Shown here in pieces: positions 7,816-15,260 of a DNA stretch of 23,525 nucleotides. Origin of the DNA: Pseudomonadota bacterium (GTDB lineage Bacteria > Pseudomonadota > Alphaproteobacteria > Rhodospirillales > Rhodospirillaceae); assembly GCA_023396465.1 (NCBI GenBank), contig JAEWWF010000171.1:1-23525 (forward strand), given 5' to 3'. Positions within the stretch are counted from its first letter, which is position 1; the number at the start of each line of letters is the position of its first letter. Under the pieces are notes generated by a model that was not told where the DNA came from, did not search any database, and worked only from the letters and a program-made list of their open reading frames with translations. A program made the position numbers and the translations under genes.

Positions 7816-8595
7816 ATGCGGCGTCTGCTCGGCTTGCTGTTCTGCCTCGGCCTGGCGGTGGCGCCCGCCGCGCTGACCTTTGCGGCGCCCGCCGCCATGG
7901 CGGACGACCGCCCGGAATACGTGATCGGGGTGGAGGAACTGGATTACTACCCGGCCTACGCCGTGCAGGACGGCGCCTATGTGGGGGCGGCGCGCGAAAT
8001 CTTCGATGCCTTTGCCGCCGATGCCGGCATCGCGTTCCGCTATCAGCCGTTGCCGGTCAACCGCCTGTACGCCGATCTGACCGGCGGCGGCATCGACTTC
8101 AAGTTCCCCGACAATCCGCACTGGAACCCCACCGCCAAAGCCGGAAGCGAGGTGGCTTACAGCGCCCCGGTGATCGCCTATATCGACGGCGTCATGGTGC
8201 GGCCGGCGCGCAAGGGGCGGGAAGCCGATGCCCTCGCCACCCTTGGCACCGTCACCGGCTTCACCCCGTTCTCCTGGCTGGACCGCATCGAGGACGGCCG
8301 CGTGCGCCTGAGCGAGAATGCCCAGATGCGTCCGCTGTTGCGTCAGGTGATGACCGACCGCATCGACGGCGCCTATGTCAACGTGGCCGTCGCCAGCCAC
8401 CTTCTGGCCGCCGATTTCGGCGACGCGGGGGCCCTGGTGTTCGATGCCGACTTGCCCCACAGCCGCGATGCCTACCGCCTGTCGGCCGTCCGCCACCCCG
8501 ACCTGATCGCCCGCTTCAACGCTTGGCTGGCCGCGAACGGGGCGCGGGTGGCCGAGATCAAGGCCCGCTACGGCGCCGAACGCGGTCTCGACTGA
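7816..8595 (+). CDS. Periplasmic solute-binding protein, family 3 (SBP_bac_3-like)
   Basis: A 259-residue protein with a signal peptide (MRRLLGLLFCLGLAVAP onward, cleavage near AMA-DD) and a family 3 amino-acid/organic solute binding fold: EYVIGVEELDYYPAY, GAAREIFDAFAADAGIAFRY, GGIDFKFPDNP and a C-terminal RFNAWLAANGARVAEIKARYG. The ATG at 7816 has a very strong ribosome binding site (GGAAGGGGAAAG). An ATG at 7795 overlapping the phosphatase stop lacks one. No ABC permease or ATPase is nearby, so it is unlikely to be part of a transporter here. As last gene of the signalling operon it may capture a ligand and present it to the phosphatase periplasmic domain. That role is an inference. Confidence 0.85.
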   Translation: MRRLLGLLFCLGLAVAPAALTFAAPAAMADDRPEYVIGVEELDYYPAYAVQDGAYVGAAREIFDAFAADAGIAFRYQPLPVNRLYADLTGGGIDFKFPDNPHWNPTAKAGSEVAYSAPVIAYIDGVMVRPARKGREADALATLGTVTGFTPFSWLDRIEDGRVRLSENAQMRPLLRQVMTDRIDGAYVNVAVASHLLAADFGDAGALVFDADLPHSRDAYRLSAVRHPDLIARFNAWLAANGARVAEIKARYGAERGLD

Positions 8596-8740
8596 CGACC
8601 AGCGGCCAACAGATGCGGCTGGCGCCGCGGGCATCGGCACCCATGTGAGGCCAAGGGCGCCGCCGGGGCGGCCGCAGGGGTGTTGCGGCGGCACTGCGGG
8701 TCATGATCCACTGGACACGGTCAAGGAAGGAGATCGCCGG
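8596..8740. other. Intergenic region before the AI-2E-family gene
   Basis: About 145 GC-rich bases. I see only short weak inverted repeats and no T-run, so no clear terminator, and no convincing promoter. The downstream gene could be part of the same transcript or have its own promoter. Confidence 0.3.
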
Positions 8741-9856
8741 ATGGCGTCGGAGCTGGAGCCGCCGAAACCGCCTGCCGGAGAACCCTTCGGCCCGCTGCGG
8801 GCGTGGTTCCGGCGGCACTCCTCCGATTCCGAGGTGCTGCTGCTGAGCGGTCTGCTGCTGGCCGGGCTGTTGGTGTTGGTCATCGCCGGCGGGGTGCTGG
8901 CGCCCATCATCGCCGCCCTGGTGGTGGCCTACCTGCTCGATCCGGCGGTGGAGGGGCTGCGCCGCCTGAAGGTGCCGCGAACACTGGCGGTCACCGCCGT
9001 CTGGCTGCTGTTCACCGCCCTCATGCTGGCCTTGCTGCTGGTGCTGCTGCCGTTGCTGCTGGGGCAGATGGCGGCCTTGGCGCAGATGCTGCCCGGCACG
9101 GTCCAGGGGCTTCAAGCCCGCCTGCTCGCCCTGCCCGAGCTGTATCCCGAACTGTTCGGCGAGGAACAGGCCGCCGAGATGGTTCAGCGCCTGCGGGCGG
9201 AGGTGCTGTTCATCGGGCAATGGCTGGTGGGGTATTCGGTCGCCATGCTGCCGACGCTGGTGACCGTCGGGGTCTATCTGATCCTGCTGCCGCTGGTGGT
9301 GTTCTTCTTCCTGAAGGACAAGCCCCTGATCCTGGGGTTTGTCAGCGGCCTGTTGCCACCGCGCCGGGAGTTGGCCGCCGACGTCTGGCAGACCGTCAAC
9401 CGGCAGGTGGGCGGTTATGTGCGCGGCAAGCTCTATGAAATCGCCATCGTCGGGGCCGTCAGCTATCCCGTTTTCGCCCTGCTCGGCCTCGATTTCGCCG
9501 CCCTGCTGGCAGCGGCCACCGCCTTTTCGGTCCTCGTCCCCTACGTCGGTGCCGCCGTCGCCGCCCTGCCGGTGGCGGTGGTCGGCTTCGCCCAGTGGGG
9601 AGCCAGCGACCAGCTGATGTGGGCGATGATCGCCTACGGCGTCATCCAACTGCTGGACGGCAACGTGCTGGCGCCGTTGCTGTTGGCGGGCACCATGGAC
9701 CTGCACCCCATCACCATCATCGTCGCCATCCTGATCTTCGGTGCCGTCTGGGGGTTCTGGGGCATCTTCTTCGCCGCTCCCCTCGCCGCCCTGGTGCAGG
9801 CCGTCTTCAAGGCCTGGCCCCGCCATGCGGTGGTCGGTCCCGGAAGCGGCGCCTGA
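8741..9856 (+). CDS. AI-2E family (PerM/YdiK-type) inner-membrane permease
   Basis: A 371-residue polytopic membrane protein. Helices near the N-terminus (LLLAGLLVLVIAGGVLAPII, VVAYLLDPAVEGL) are followed by a periplasmic amphipathic region (about 120-165), and then by the family signature region with FFFLKDKP, PPRRELAADVWQTVNRQVGGY and VLVPYVGAAVAALPV, and the C-terminal GNVLAPLLLAGTMDLHP and WGIFFAAPLAALV. These are hallmarks of the PerM/AI-2E_transport family. Despite the name, most members are not shown to export autoinducer-2, and other members act as cation/proton antiporters or have unknown substrates. The ATG is preceded by AAGGAAGGAG. It is convergent with the next gene, 14 nt between stops. 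Confidence 0.93.
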   Translation: MASELEPPKPPAGEPFGPLRAWFRRHSSDSEVLLLSGLLLAGLLVLVIAGGVLAPIIAALVVAYLLDPAVEGLRRLKVPRTLAVTAVWLLFTALMLALLLVLLPLLLGQMAALAQMLPGTVQGLQARLLALPELYPELFGEEQAAEMVQRLRAEVLFIGQWLVGYSVAMLPTLVTVGVYLILLPLVVFFFLKDKPLILGFVSGLLPPRRELAADVWQTVNRQVGGYVRGKLYEIAIVGAVSYPVFALLGLDFAALLAAATAFSVLVPYVGAAVAALPVAVVGFAQWGASDQLMWAMIAYGVIQLLDGNVLAPLLLAGTMDLHPITIIVAILIFGAVWGFWGIFFAAPLAALVQAVFKAWPRHAVVGPGSGA

Positions 9857-9868
9857 TCCCGCGCGGGA
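9857..9868. repeat. 12-bp perfect palindrome between convergent stops
   Basis: TCCCGCGCGGGA fills almost the whole 14-nt gap between the two convergent stop codons. As RNA it can form only a short 4-bp stem from either strand, so it is weak as a terminator. It may act with Rho-dependent termination or may be chance. Confidence 0.3.
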
Positions 9869-9870
9869 CA

Positions 9871-10977
9871 TCAGAACAGCGGCCACAGGGGCTCCAGCCA
9901 GCCCATCAGCCGGGCGAGGAGATACGCGAAGGGCAGGGACATCAGGACGAGAACGAAGGACATGCGCGCCGTCGCCCATCCCCCCGCATCGCTTACCCGA
10001 ACCATGCTGTAAGGGGTGAAGTGGGTGATGGGCAGGATGGCGTTCACCGGCACTGGGGCCGATTCTGGCCCGCTCTGCCCCGCCTCCGCCTCGCGGCTGG
10101 CGCAATAGGTCCGCCACGCCTGTTCCACCGGGTCGCTTTCCAGCTGTTCCGCTGTCGGGGGGAGCAGGTTGGTATGCGCCGCGACGACGGTGGTATAGCT
10201 GTCGCGGGACGTCAGGGTGCGGAACAGGCCGTTGACCTGGACCGGCTTGTCGACCGGCACCACGTCCTCGCGCCGCACCGTGATGGTCCAGTCTCCCGCC
10301 GCCAGGGACGCCTGGAGGTCGGGGCGCAGCAGGGTTGCCGGCGCGGCGGTCTGGTCGAGAGGCACCTCGGTGTCGACGCGGAAGGAGTCCTTGAAGGGGA
10401 CGAAAACCTCCGCCGCGCCATCACCAAGCAGCACCGCCGGCGGCGGTTGCTTCGCGGTGACGTGGATCGGGTCGGGCTTCTTCGCCGATGAGGTCTTGGT
10501 CTTGCTCTCGGCGATGAAGCAGGACCAGTAGGCGACGCAAGGAATGCCATAGAGGGGGGAGATCAGCGGCGGGCCGTCGATCGTCCGCAGCGTGCCGATC
10601 ACCTCGATCCGGCCCTGCGAGGCGGCCCGCAGGGTCTGCGTGGCAGTGTCGCGGCGTTTGATGTGAAAGCGGATTTCCTGTCTGATGACCCCGACCGAGA
10701 TCAGCAGCATGCCGACGGTCACGACCACCATGGTCCAGTACAGCCAGGTCGCCCAGCCCGCCACCGCGTGCATCAGCCAGGGCAGCGGCAGGATGACCAG
10801 TGGCACGGTGGGATAGGCCAGGCTTTTGAGGATCATGCTGTCCTCACGCCTCAGATCCTCCCAGCCGAGCCCCAGGGCGGGGGCGGTGAGCTGCTCGTGG
10901 GTGGTGCCAGAATGCTGCGCCGTTTCGCTCCGGCCATCGGGCATGAGCACCGCCTCCATTTCCATCGGCGCCGTCAT
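9871..10977 (-). CDS. Membrane protein with a GIDE/MULAN-like domain, no RING
   Basis: A 368-residue protein with two N-terminal transmembrane helices (about 56-70, PLVILPLPWLMHAVAG; and about 74-95, LYWTMVVVTVGMLLISVGVI), a soluble central domain, and a C-terminal helix (about 342-360, SFVLVLMSLPFAYLLARL). The central GRIEVIGTLRTIDGPPLISP plus YGIPCVAYW resembles the GIDE domain of the mitochondrial E3 ligase MULAN, found in many bacterial membrane proteins that automated pipelines label E3 ubiquitin ligase. No RING cysteines follow, so ligase activity is not expected. The role in bacteria is unknown. The start is uncertain: further in-frame ATGs follow closely and the ribosome binding site is weak. 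Confidence 0.65.
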   Translation of the reverse strand: MTAPMEMEAVLMPDGRSETAQHSGTTHEQLTAPALGLGWEDLRREDSMILKSLAYPTVPLVILPLPWLMHAVAGWATWLYWTMVVVTVGMLLISVGVIRQEIRFHIKRRDTATQTLRAASQGRIEVIGTLRTIDGPPLISPLYGIPCVAYWSCFIAESKTKTSSAKKPDPIHVTAKQPPPAVLLGDGAAEVFVPFKDSFRVDTEVPLDQTAAPATLLRPDLQASLAAGDWTITVRREDVVPVDKPVQVNGLFRTLTSRDSYTTVVAAHTNLLPPTAEQLESDPVEQAWRTYCASREAEAGQSGPESAPVPVNAILPITHFTPYSMVRVSDAGGWATARMSFVLVLMSLPFAYLLARLMGWLEPLWPLF

Positions 10978-11060
10978 GTTAGCCGCCCATCCCGCCCGGG
11001 GCCACCCTCGCGCCGGCTCGAGTCTCCTTCGCCCGCCGAGACAGAGAGGGAGGGGAGCGA

Positions 11061-11864
11061 TCAGCCTTGCCGGGGGCCTCCGAAGGCGGCGTAGCCGCCG
11101 GTCTTGCGGGCCACCGCGCGAGCTTCCTCAAGCAGCGCGGTGCGGTCGTCGGGGTTGGGGCTCTGGCCGAGGTTGGTGACCGTGGTCATCACGCAGACGA
11201 TTTCCTGCTGAGCGTCGAAGACTGGCGCCGCCTGACCGGTGATCTCGGGCAGCAGGTGGCCGGTCAACTCGGCCCAGCAGGTGGCGCGGATGTCCGCCAG
11301 AACGGCAGCGGCGGGCGGTGCGCCACGGAAGCCGTCGGGTTGCACCCGCCGGGCCTTGTCGATGCGGCTGGCCGGCAGGAACGCCTGGAACATCAGGCCG
11401 CAGGCGGTATTGTCCAGCGGCAGCACATCCCCGAGCGCCAGCGAGCTGATGGAAAAATAGGCGCCACGGTACCACCGCACCAAAGTCGGGCCGCGGTCGG
11501 TCCAGATCGCGATACCGCCGCTGACCGCCATCCGCCCGGTGAGGGCCTTCATGTGCTGGGCGGCGATGTCCACCGCGTCGATGCGGTTCAGGGCGCCGAT
11601 GCCGATGCTCAGGGCCGCCGGTCCAAGATCGTAATAGCCGCTGACGGGGTCCTGAACGGCCATCTCCTCCTTCACCAGGCTTTGCATGTAGCGATGGGTG
11701 GTCGAACTGCCGGTGCCGGCGCGGCGGCTGAGTTCGCGCAGGGCCAGCGGCTCGCCGGCATTGGCGAGGATGGTCAGGAAGCGGATGGCGGTGGCGACGG
11801 CCTGGATGGTGCCGGGGCGCTTGTCACCCCCGGTTCCTCGGCTGACGGCGGACGAGTCGATCAT
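11061..11864 (-). CDS. IclR-family transcriptional regulator
   Basis: A 267-residue regulator. The N-terminal winged helix-turn-helix spans about residues 18-80 (TIQAVATAIRFLTIL, LALRELSRRAGTGSSTTHRY), followed by YYDLGPAAL, the linker helix and the C-terminal ligand-binding domain (AIDVDIAAQHMKAL-type helix, then GGIAIWTDRGPTLVRWY and the effector loop region). IclR proteins usually bind small aromatic or organic-acid effectors and control the adjacent catabolic operon. It is transcribed divergently from the TonB-dependent receptor. A shared ATTGTGGAA element in the receptor and monooxygenase promoters is the likely operator. The ATG at 11862-11864 lacks a strong ribosome binding site. Confidence 0.93.
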   Translation of the reverse strand: MIDSSAVSRGTGGDKRPGTIQAVATAIRFLTILANAGEPLALRELSRRAGTGSSTTHRYMQSLVKEEMAVQDPVSGYYDLGPAALSIGIGALNRIDAVDIAAQHMKALTGRMAVSGGIAIWTDRGPTLVRWYRGAYFSISSLALGDVLPLDNTACGLMFQAFLPASRIDKARRVQPDGFRGAPPAAAVLADIRATCWAELTGHLLPEITGQAAPVFDAQQEIVCVMTTVTNLGQSPNPDDRTALLEEARAVARKTGGYAAFGGPRQG

Positions 11865-11888
11865 GGCCGGTGCGGGTATCCCAGGAAG

Positions 11889-11900
11889 GCGGCTAGCCGC
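11889..11900. promoter_or_regulatory. 12-bp perfect palindrome upstream of the IclR gene
   Basis: GCGGCTAGCCGC is a perfect dyad centred about 30 nt upstream of the IclR start codon. It includes CTAG, which is generally rare in bacterial genomes. It could be an autoregulatory operator or a short hairpin in the IclR leader. Confidence 0.35.
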
Positions 11901-11907
11901 GCGGAGG

Positions 11908-11944
11908 CGGCATGCTCTGGCGATTGGAGCGCCCGAGCATGCCG
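11908..11944. repeat. 37-bp interrupted dyad / strong hairpin
   Basis: CGGCATGCTC (11908-11917) and GAGCATGCCG (11935-11944) are perfect 10-bp inverted copies. Inside, GGCG (11919-11922) pairs with CGCC (11930-11933) around the loop ATTGGAG, with a single T/C mismatch between stems. No strong T-run follows on either strand. It could be a REP-like element, a structured leader on the IclR side, or an operator. Confidence 0.6.
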
Positions 11945-12017
11945 TCGTCGTTCTGTGGGGTCAAAACAAAAAGCCGGGCCGGTGGGGCCGCTCTCCGCCT
12001 GTCCTTCGCACTCTTCC

Positions 12018-12036
12018 GCTCATGAGAATCATTCGC
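12018..12036. promoter_or_regulatory. Fur-like box upstream of TonB-dependent receptor
   Basis: GCTCATGAGAATCATTCGC matches the Fur 19-mer at 14 of 19 positions by my alignment, with 11 of 12 in the core ATGAGAATCATT versus ATGATAATCATT. It lies just upstream of the predicted -35 of the receptor gene. Confidence 0.7.
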
Positions 12037-12044
12037 AAATCACT

Positions 12045-12072
12045 TTGTCTTGCGGAATGCATCCTGTATTGT
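12045..12072 (+). promoter_or_regulatory. Predicted promoter of the TonB-dependent receptor
   Basis: TTGTCT (12045-12050) and TATTGT (12067-12072) are 16 nt apart, each matching 4 of 6 sigma-70 consensus positions. The Fur-like box is just upstream and the GGAATGCA repeats overlap the spacer and the -10, giving two plausible repressor inputs. Confidence 0.4.
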
Positions 12073-12080
12073 GGAATGCA
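12050..12080 (+). promoter_or_regulatory. Direct repeat TTGYGGAATGCA, candidate IclR operator
   Basis: TTGCGGAATGCA (12050-12061) recurs as TTGTGGAATGCA (12069-12080), 19 nt start to start, about two helical turns. The second copy overlaps the predicted -10. Its ATTGTGGAA is shared with the monooxygenase promoter at 18216-18224, where it forms half of a dyad. The IclR gene is divergent from here, so it is the leading candidate binder. Confidence 0.5.
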
Positions 12081-12157
12081 ACGGCGGTTCGAGGCCGCCG
12101 AACGCCGCTCGGAGAGGGCGGCTATTCCGGGCTCTGAAGAGGCAGAGGGGTACGACA

Positions 12158-14230
12158 ATGAAGTCTCGCGTTCATGCGGGCGCTGCGAGGCGCGGAGCGA
12201 TCCTGTTGGGGGTGGCGGGCGCGGCGGTTTCACCGGCGCTGGCCCAGGACAACGCGACGGTGGTGGACCTGAAACCGCTTGTGGTGACCGGCGAAAGGAT
12301 CGAGCGGACCATCTTTGACACCGCCTCTTCCGTCAGCGTGGTGACGGATGAGGATCTCAAGAAAAAAGTCGACGTGAAGACCGTGCAGGAGGCGATCAAG
12401 GATCTGCCGAACGTGTTCTATTCGGGAACCGTGGGAGCACCGGTCATCCGTGGTCAGGATACCCAGGGGCCGAACTCGGGCGCCGGTGCCTTCTTCAGCG
12501 GCACGGTGCCGCGGGCCTCGGTCAACGTCGACGGTCATTACCTTGGGTACTCCGACTATGTGTTCGGCGCGACGTCGGTCTGGGACGTGGACAGCATCGA
12601 GGCGTTCCGGGGGCCGCAAACCTCGTCGCAAGGCGCCAACAGCATCGCCGGCGCCATCGTCGTCAACACCAAGGACCCGACCTTCGATTGGGAGGGGGCG
12701 GCGCTGGCCCAGGTCGGCAACCTGTCCAGCCGCCGCGCAGCCGCCGCTCTGTCGGGGCCGTTGTCGCAGGATGTCGCGGCGCGCGTGGCGCTGGATGTCA
12801 ACCGGCGTGACACCTTCGTCGATTACACCAACCCGGCCTTTCTGAAGGGGGACAGCGACCAGGACTTCGCCGCCCTCAACGGACGGGTGAAGCTGCTGGC
12901 GCTGCCGGAGTCCATTCCGGGGCTGGAAACCAAGCTGACTCTGTCGCTGAACCAGACCAACCGGCCCACCTCGGAAGCGGTGTTCGCGCCTTTCGACAAG
13001 TACGAGAGCCGGGCCACCTCCATGCCGAGTTGGGAGCAGGGCACCCGCACGGCGATCACCGACATCAACTATGACTTCGGCAACGGTCTGCGGCTCTATA
13101 ACCAGTCCCAACTGTCGTCCTCGGACATCGACCGCGTGCTGGCGCCGGTCACCAACGGCAGCGCCATGATCGACCAGCGCAACGGGTCGCACGAGTCCCG
13201 CCTGGCCTTCGGCGATGCCGGCGACATGGTCAGCGGTGTCGCTGGCGTGCGCTACGAGCGCACGTTGTCCGATGAGGTGCTGCTGCTGCGCGGCACCTCC
13301 ACCTACTCGGACACCAAGTCCAACCTCGGCCTCTACACCGAGGTGAGCGTCCGGCCGCTGGAGCGGGTGACCGTCACCGGCGGTCTGCGCTACCAGCGCG
13401 ACCGTGTGCAGCGCAGCGGCACCTCCAGCTTCGCGACCGAGGTGCTGGATTATGACGAGGTTTTCGACGCCATCCTGCCCCGCCTGTCTCTGGCCTACGA
13501 GGTGACGCCGTCTTTCACCGCCGGCGTGCTGGTCAACAAGGGTTACAATCCGGGTGGCGTCAGCCTCAACCTGCAAACCGGCCAGTACGCCGCCTTCGAT
13601 CCCGAGACGGTGTGGAACTACGAACTGTTCGGCCGCGCCAGTCTGTTGGACGACCGTCTGTTCCTGAACGCCAACCTGTTCTATTCCGACTTCTCCGACG
13701 CCCAACGCTACGTTCAGGTCAGCATTCCCGAATTGGTCGGCCAGAGCATCACCGTCAATGCCGAGAAGGCGCGGTCCTATGGCCTGGAACTGGGGGTGGA
13801 CTATCAGGTTCTGGACAGCCTGAAGGCCAATGCCTCGGTCGGCTTGCTGCACACCGAGATCACCAAGTTCACCAACGCCATCGCCAATTACGAGGGCAGC
13901 GAGTTCGGCCGGGCGCCGAGCCACATGATCAGCGTTGGACTTGATTGGGCCATCACGCCGGAACTGACGGTGGGGGGCGATGTCAAATACACCGGCGGTT
14001 ACTATTCCTCCGACGAGAACGACGCCGCCACCAAGATCGATTCCTACACCACCGCCAATCTTCGGGCCAATTATCAGCTGCACGACAATTTCAATGTCTT
14101 CGCCTACGTGAACAACGTGTTCGACAGCGCCGACCCGACCTTCATGTCGTACAACCGCAGCGTTGGCGGCATCGAGGCGACGGTGCAGCCGCCGCGCGAG
14201 TTCGGCCTCGGCGTGCGGGCCACGTTCTGA
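12158..14230 (+). CDS. TonB-dependent outer-membrane receptor (ferric chelate/siderophore type)
   Basis: A 690-residue outer-membrane receptor. A signal peptide ends near PALA-QD (about residue 29). A TonB-box-like segment (VVDLKPLVVTG) is followed by the plug domain (ERTIFDTASSVSVVTDEDL, QEAIKDLPNVFYSG, APVIRGQDTQGPN, VDSIEAFRGPQTSSQGANS) and a 22-strand-type barrel with alternating strands such as GLYTEVSVRPLERVTVTGGL. The chain ends in aromatic phenylalanine (LGVRATF), the outer-membrane assembly signal. The ATG at 12158 is preceded by AGAGGGG, and extending upstream would run through the promoter. A Fur-like box and nearby FecBCDE-type ABC genes suggest ferric-chelate uptake; the substrate is unknown. 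It is convergent with that ABC operon. Confidence 0.93.
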   Translation: MKSRVHAGAARRGAILLGVAGAAVSPALAQDNATVVDLKPLVVTGERIERTIFDTASSVSVVTDEDLKKKVDVKTVQEAIKDLPNVFYSGTVGAPVIRGQDTQGPNSGAGAFFSGTVPRASVNVDGHYLGYSDYVFGATSVWDVDSIEAFRGPQTSSQGANSIAGAIVVNTKDPTFDWEGAALAQVGNLSSRRAAAALSGPLSQDVAARVALDVNRRDTFVDYTNPAFLKGDSDQDFAALNGRVKLLALPESIPGLETKLTLSLNQTNRPTSEAVFAPFDKYESRATSMPSWEQGTRTAITDINYDFGNGLRLYNQSQLSSSDIDRVLAPVTNGSAMIDQRNGSHESRLAFGDAGDMVSGVAGVRYERTLSDEVLLLRGTSTYSDTKSNLGLYTEVSVRPLERVTVTGGLRYQRDRVQRSGTSSFATEVLDYDEVFDAILPRLSLAYEVTPSFTAGVLVNKGYNPGGVSLNLQTGQYAAFDPETVWNYELFGRASLLDDRLFLNANLFYSDFSDAQRYVQVSIPELVGQSITVNAEKARSYGLELGVDYQVLDSLKANASVGLLHTEITKFTNAIANYEGSEFGRAPSHMISVGLDWAITPELTVGGDVKYTGGYYSSDENDAATKIDSYTTANLRANYQLHDNFNVFAYVNNVFDSADPTFMSYNRSVGGIEATVQPPREFGLGVRATF

Positions 14231-14260
14231 GTTTCCGTCATGCTTCCGCCGCGTGCGGCA

Positions 14261-14288
14261 CCGCCCCGCGACCCCGGTCGCGGGGCGG
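14261..14288. terminator. Bidirectional hairpin terminator
   Basis: CCGCCCCGCGAC (14261-14272) and GTCGCGGGGCGG (14277-14288) form a perfect 12-bp stem with loop CCCG. It sits in the 65 nt between the convergent stops of the TonB receptor and the binding-protein gene. ATTCTCTT follows on the plus strand, a partial U-tract, so intrinsic termination is plausible in at least that direction. Confidence 0.75.
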
Positions 14289-14295
14289 ATTCTCT

Positions 14296-15249
14296 TCAGC
14301 GTGCCGCCGCCCAGGCGGCGAAGGCGTCCAGGGTATGCTCGGCGCTGGCGACCGAGGGGGTGGCGACCAGGCCGGGGTCGAGATAAAGGACGCGACCTTC
14401 CCGCGCCGGCTTCAGGAAACGCTCCCAGCCGGGCAGCACGATATCGAGGCTGTCGCGCACCGCCTGCGGGCTGCGATCGGTGCTGGCGTAGCTGCTCATG
14501 ATCACCAGCAGATCGGGGTTGATGCGGCCGAATATCTCGGCGCTCATCGGCACCGAGAAAATGGAGCCCAGCCCGCTCGCCGCCCCGGTGTCACCAAGGG
14601 GCGCCCGGCGGTAGCCCAAATCCTCGATGGCCTGGATGGCGCCGGACATCTCTCCCACCAGATTGATCTCGTCGTGAACGATGATGGCGAGGTAGGTCTG
14701 CGTGCGGGGATCGACCGGCAGGCCGGCGCGGATGGTCTCGACGCGGCCAAGATAGGCGTCGCGGCGGCGGGCGAAGACCGCCTCGCGCCCCAGCAACTCG
14801 GCCAGTTCGGCTTCGGCGCCGAATCCGTAGGCGGCGCCGGTGCTGCTGCGCTGGAGATAGACCGGCGCGACGGCGGACAACTGCTCGATCTTGTCGAGGT
14901 CGCGCTCGGTGCCGATGATCAGGTCGGGCTGCAACGCCCGCAGCTTCTCCAGGTCGATCTGTCCGATGGCGCCGATGCCCGGCGGCGGCGGTGCCGCGTC
15001 GCCCAGCACGGTGGCGATGAAGTCCACCGCCGTCATGGAGTCGCCGGCGTCGGTGCGGCCGTAGCTGCCGGCCAACGGCAGACCAAGATCGAGGATGGGG
15101 ATGCCGAGCAACGGTTCATGCAGGACGACGATCCGCTGCGGTGCCTCGGGCACGGCGACGGTCCGTCCGGCGGCGTCGGTCACCGCCCGGTCGGCGGCCA
15201 GGGCGGCCGGCGCCGCCAGCAACAGGGGGAGCAGAAGGGACCAGCGCAT
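14296..15249 (-). CDS. Iron-chelate ABC importer, periplasmic binding protein (FecB/FepB-like)
   Basis: A 317-residue class III periplasmic binding protein. The signal peptide MRWSLLLPLLLAAPAALA is followed by DRAVTDAAGRTVAVPEAPQR, the usual FecB/FhuD/FepB opening, then RIVVLHEPLLGIPILDLGL and KLRALQPDLIIGTERDLDKI, and a C-terminal lobe with NPDLLVIMSSYA. It delivers an iron chelate to the two FecCD permeases encoded just upstream. I chose the ATG at 15247-15249, with GGAG six bases before it. An in-frame ATG at 15259-15261 that overlaps the permease stop is possible. Being last in the operon, after ATPase and permeases, is the reverse of the first importer. Its sequence differs from that protein, so the two are unlikely to be recent duplicates. 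Confidence 0.92.
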   Translation of the reverse strand: MRWSLLLPLLLAAPAALAADRAVTDAAGRTVAVPEAPQRIVVLHEPLLGIPILDLGLPLAGSYGRTDAGDSMTAVDFIATVLGDAAPPPPGIGAIGQIDLEKLRALQPDLIIGTERDLDKIEQLSAVAPVYLQRSSTGAAYGFGAEAELAELLGREAVFARRRDAYLGRVETIRAGLPVDPRTQTYLAIIVHDEINLVGEMSGAIQAIEDLGYRRAPLGDTGAASGLGSIFSVPMSAEIFGRINPDLLVIMSSYASTDRSPQAVRDSLDIVLPGWERFLKPAREGRVLYLDPGLVATPSVASAEHTLDAFAAWAAAR

Positions 15250-15260
15250 GACGCTCTCCA

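Larger units (their letters stand above)
11865..12157. other. IclR / TonB-receptor divergent regulatory region
   Basis: These 293 bases hold no gene. From left to right they contain a 12-bp palindrome, a long hairpin-forming dyad, a Fur-like box, a predicted promoter with direct repeats on it, and about 80 nt of leader to the receptor ATG. Each is listed separately. Confidence 0.7.

Noticed and set aside
8741..9856. Quorum-sensing autoinducer-2 exporter function
   Set aside because: The family name comes from one member; nothing in the sequence or neighbourhood supports AI-2 transport.
8558..10117. A 519-codon minus-strand frame opposite the AI-2E-family gene
   Set aside because: Its Gln/His-rich composition is that of a reverse-strand shadow, and the plus-strand protein has clear membrane-family signatures.
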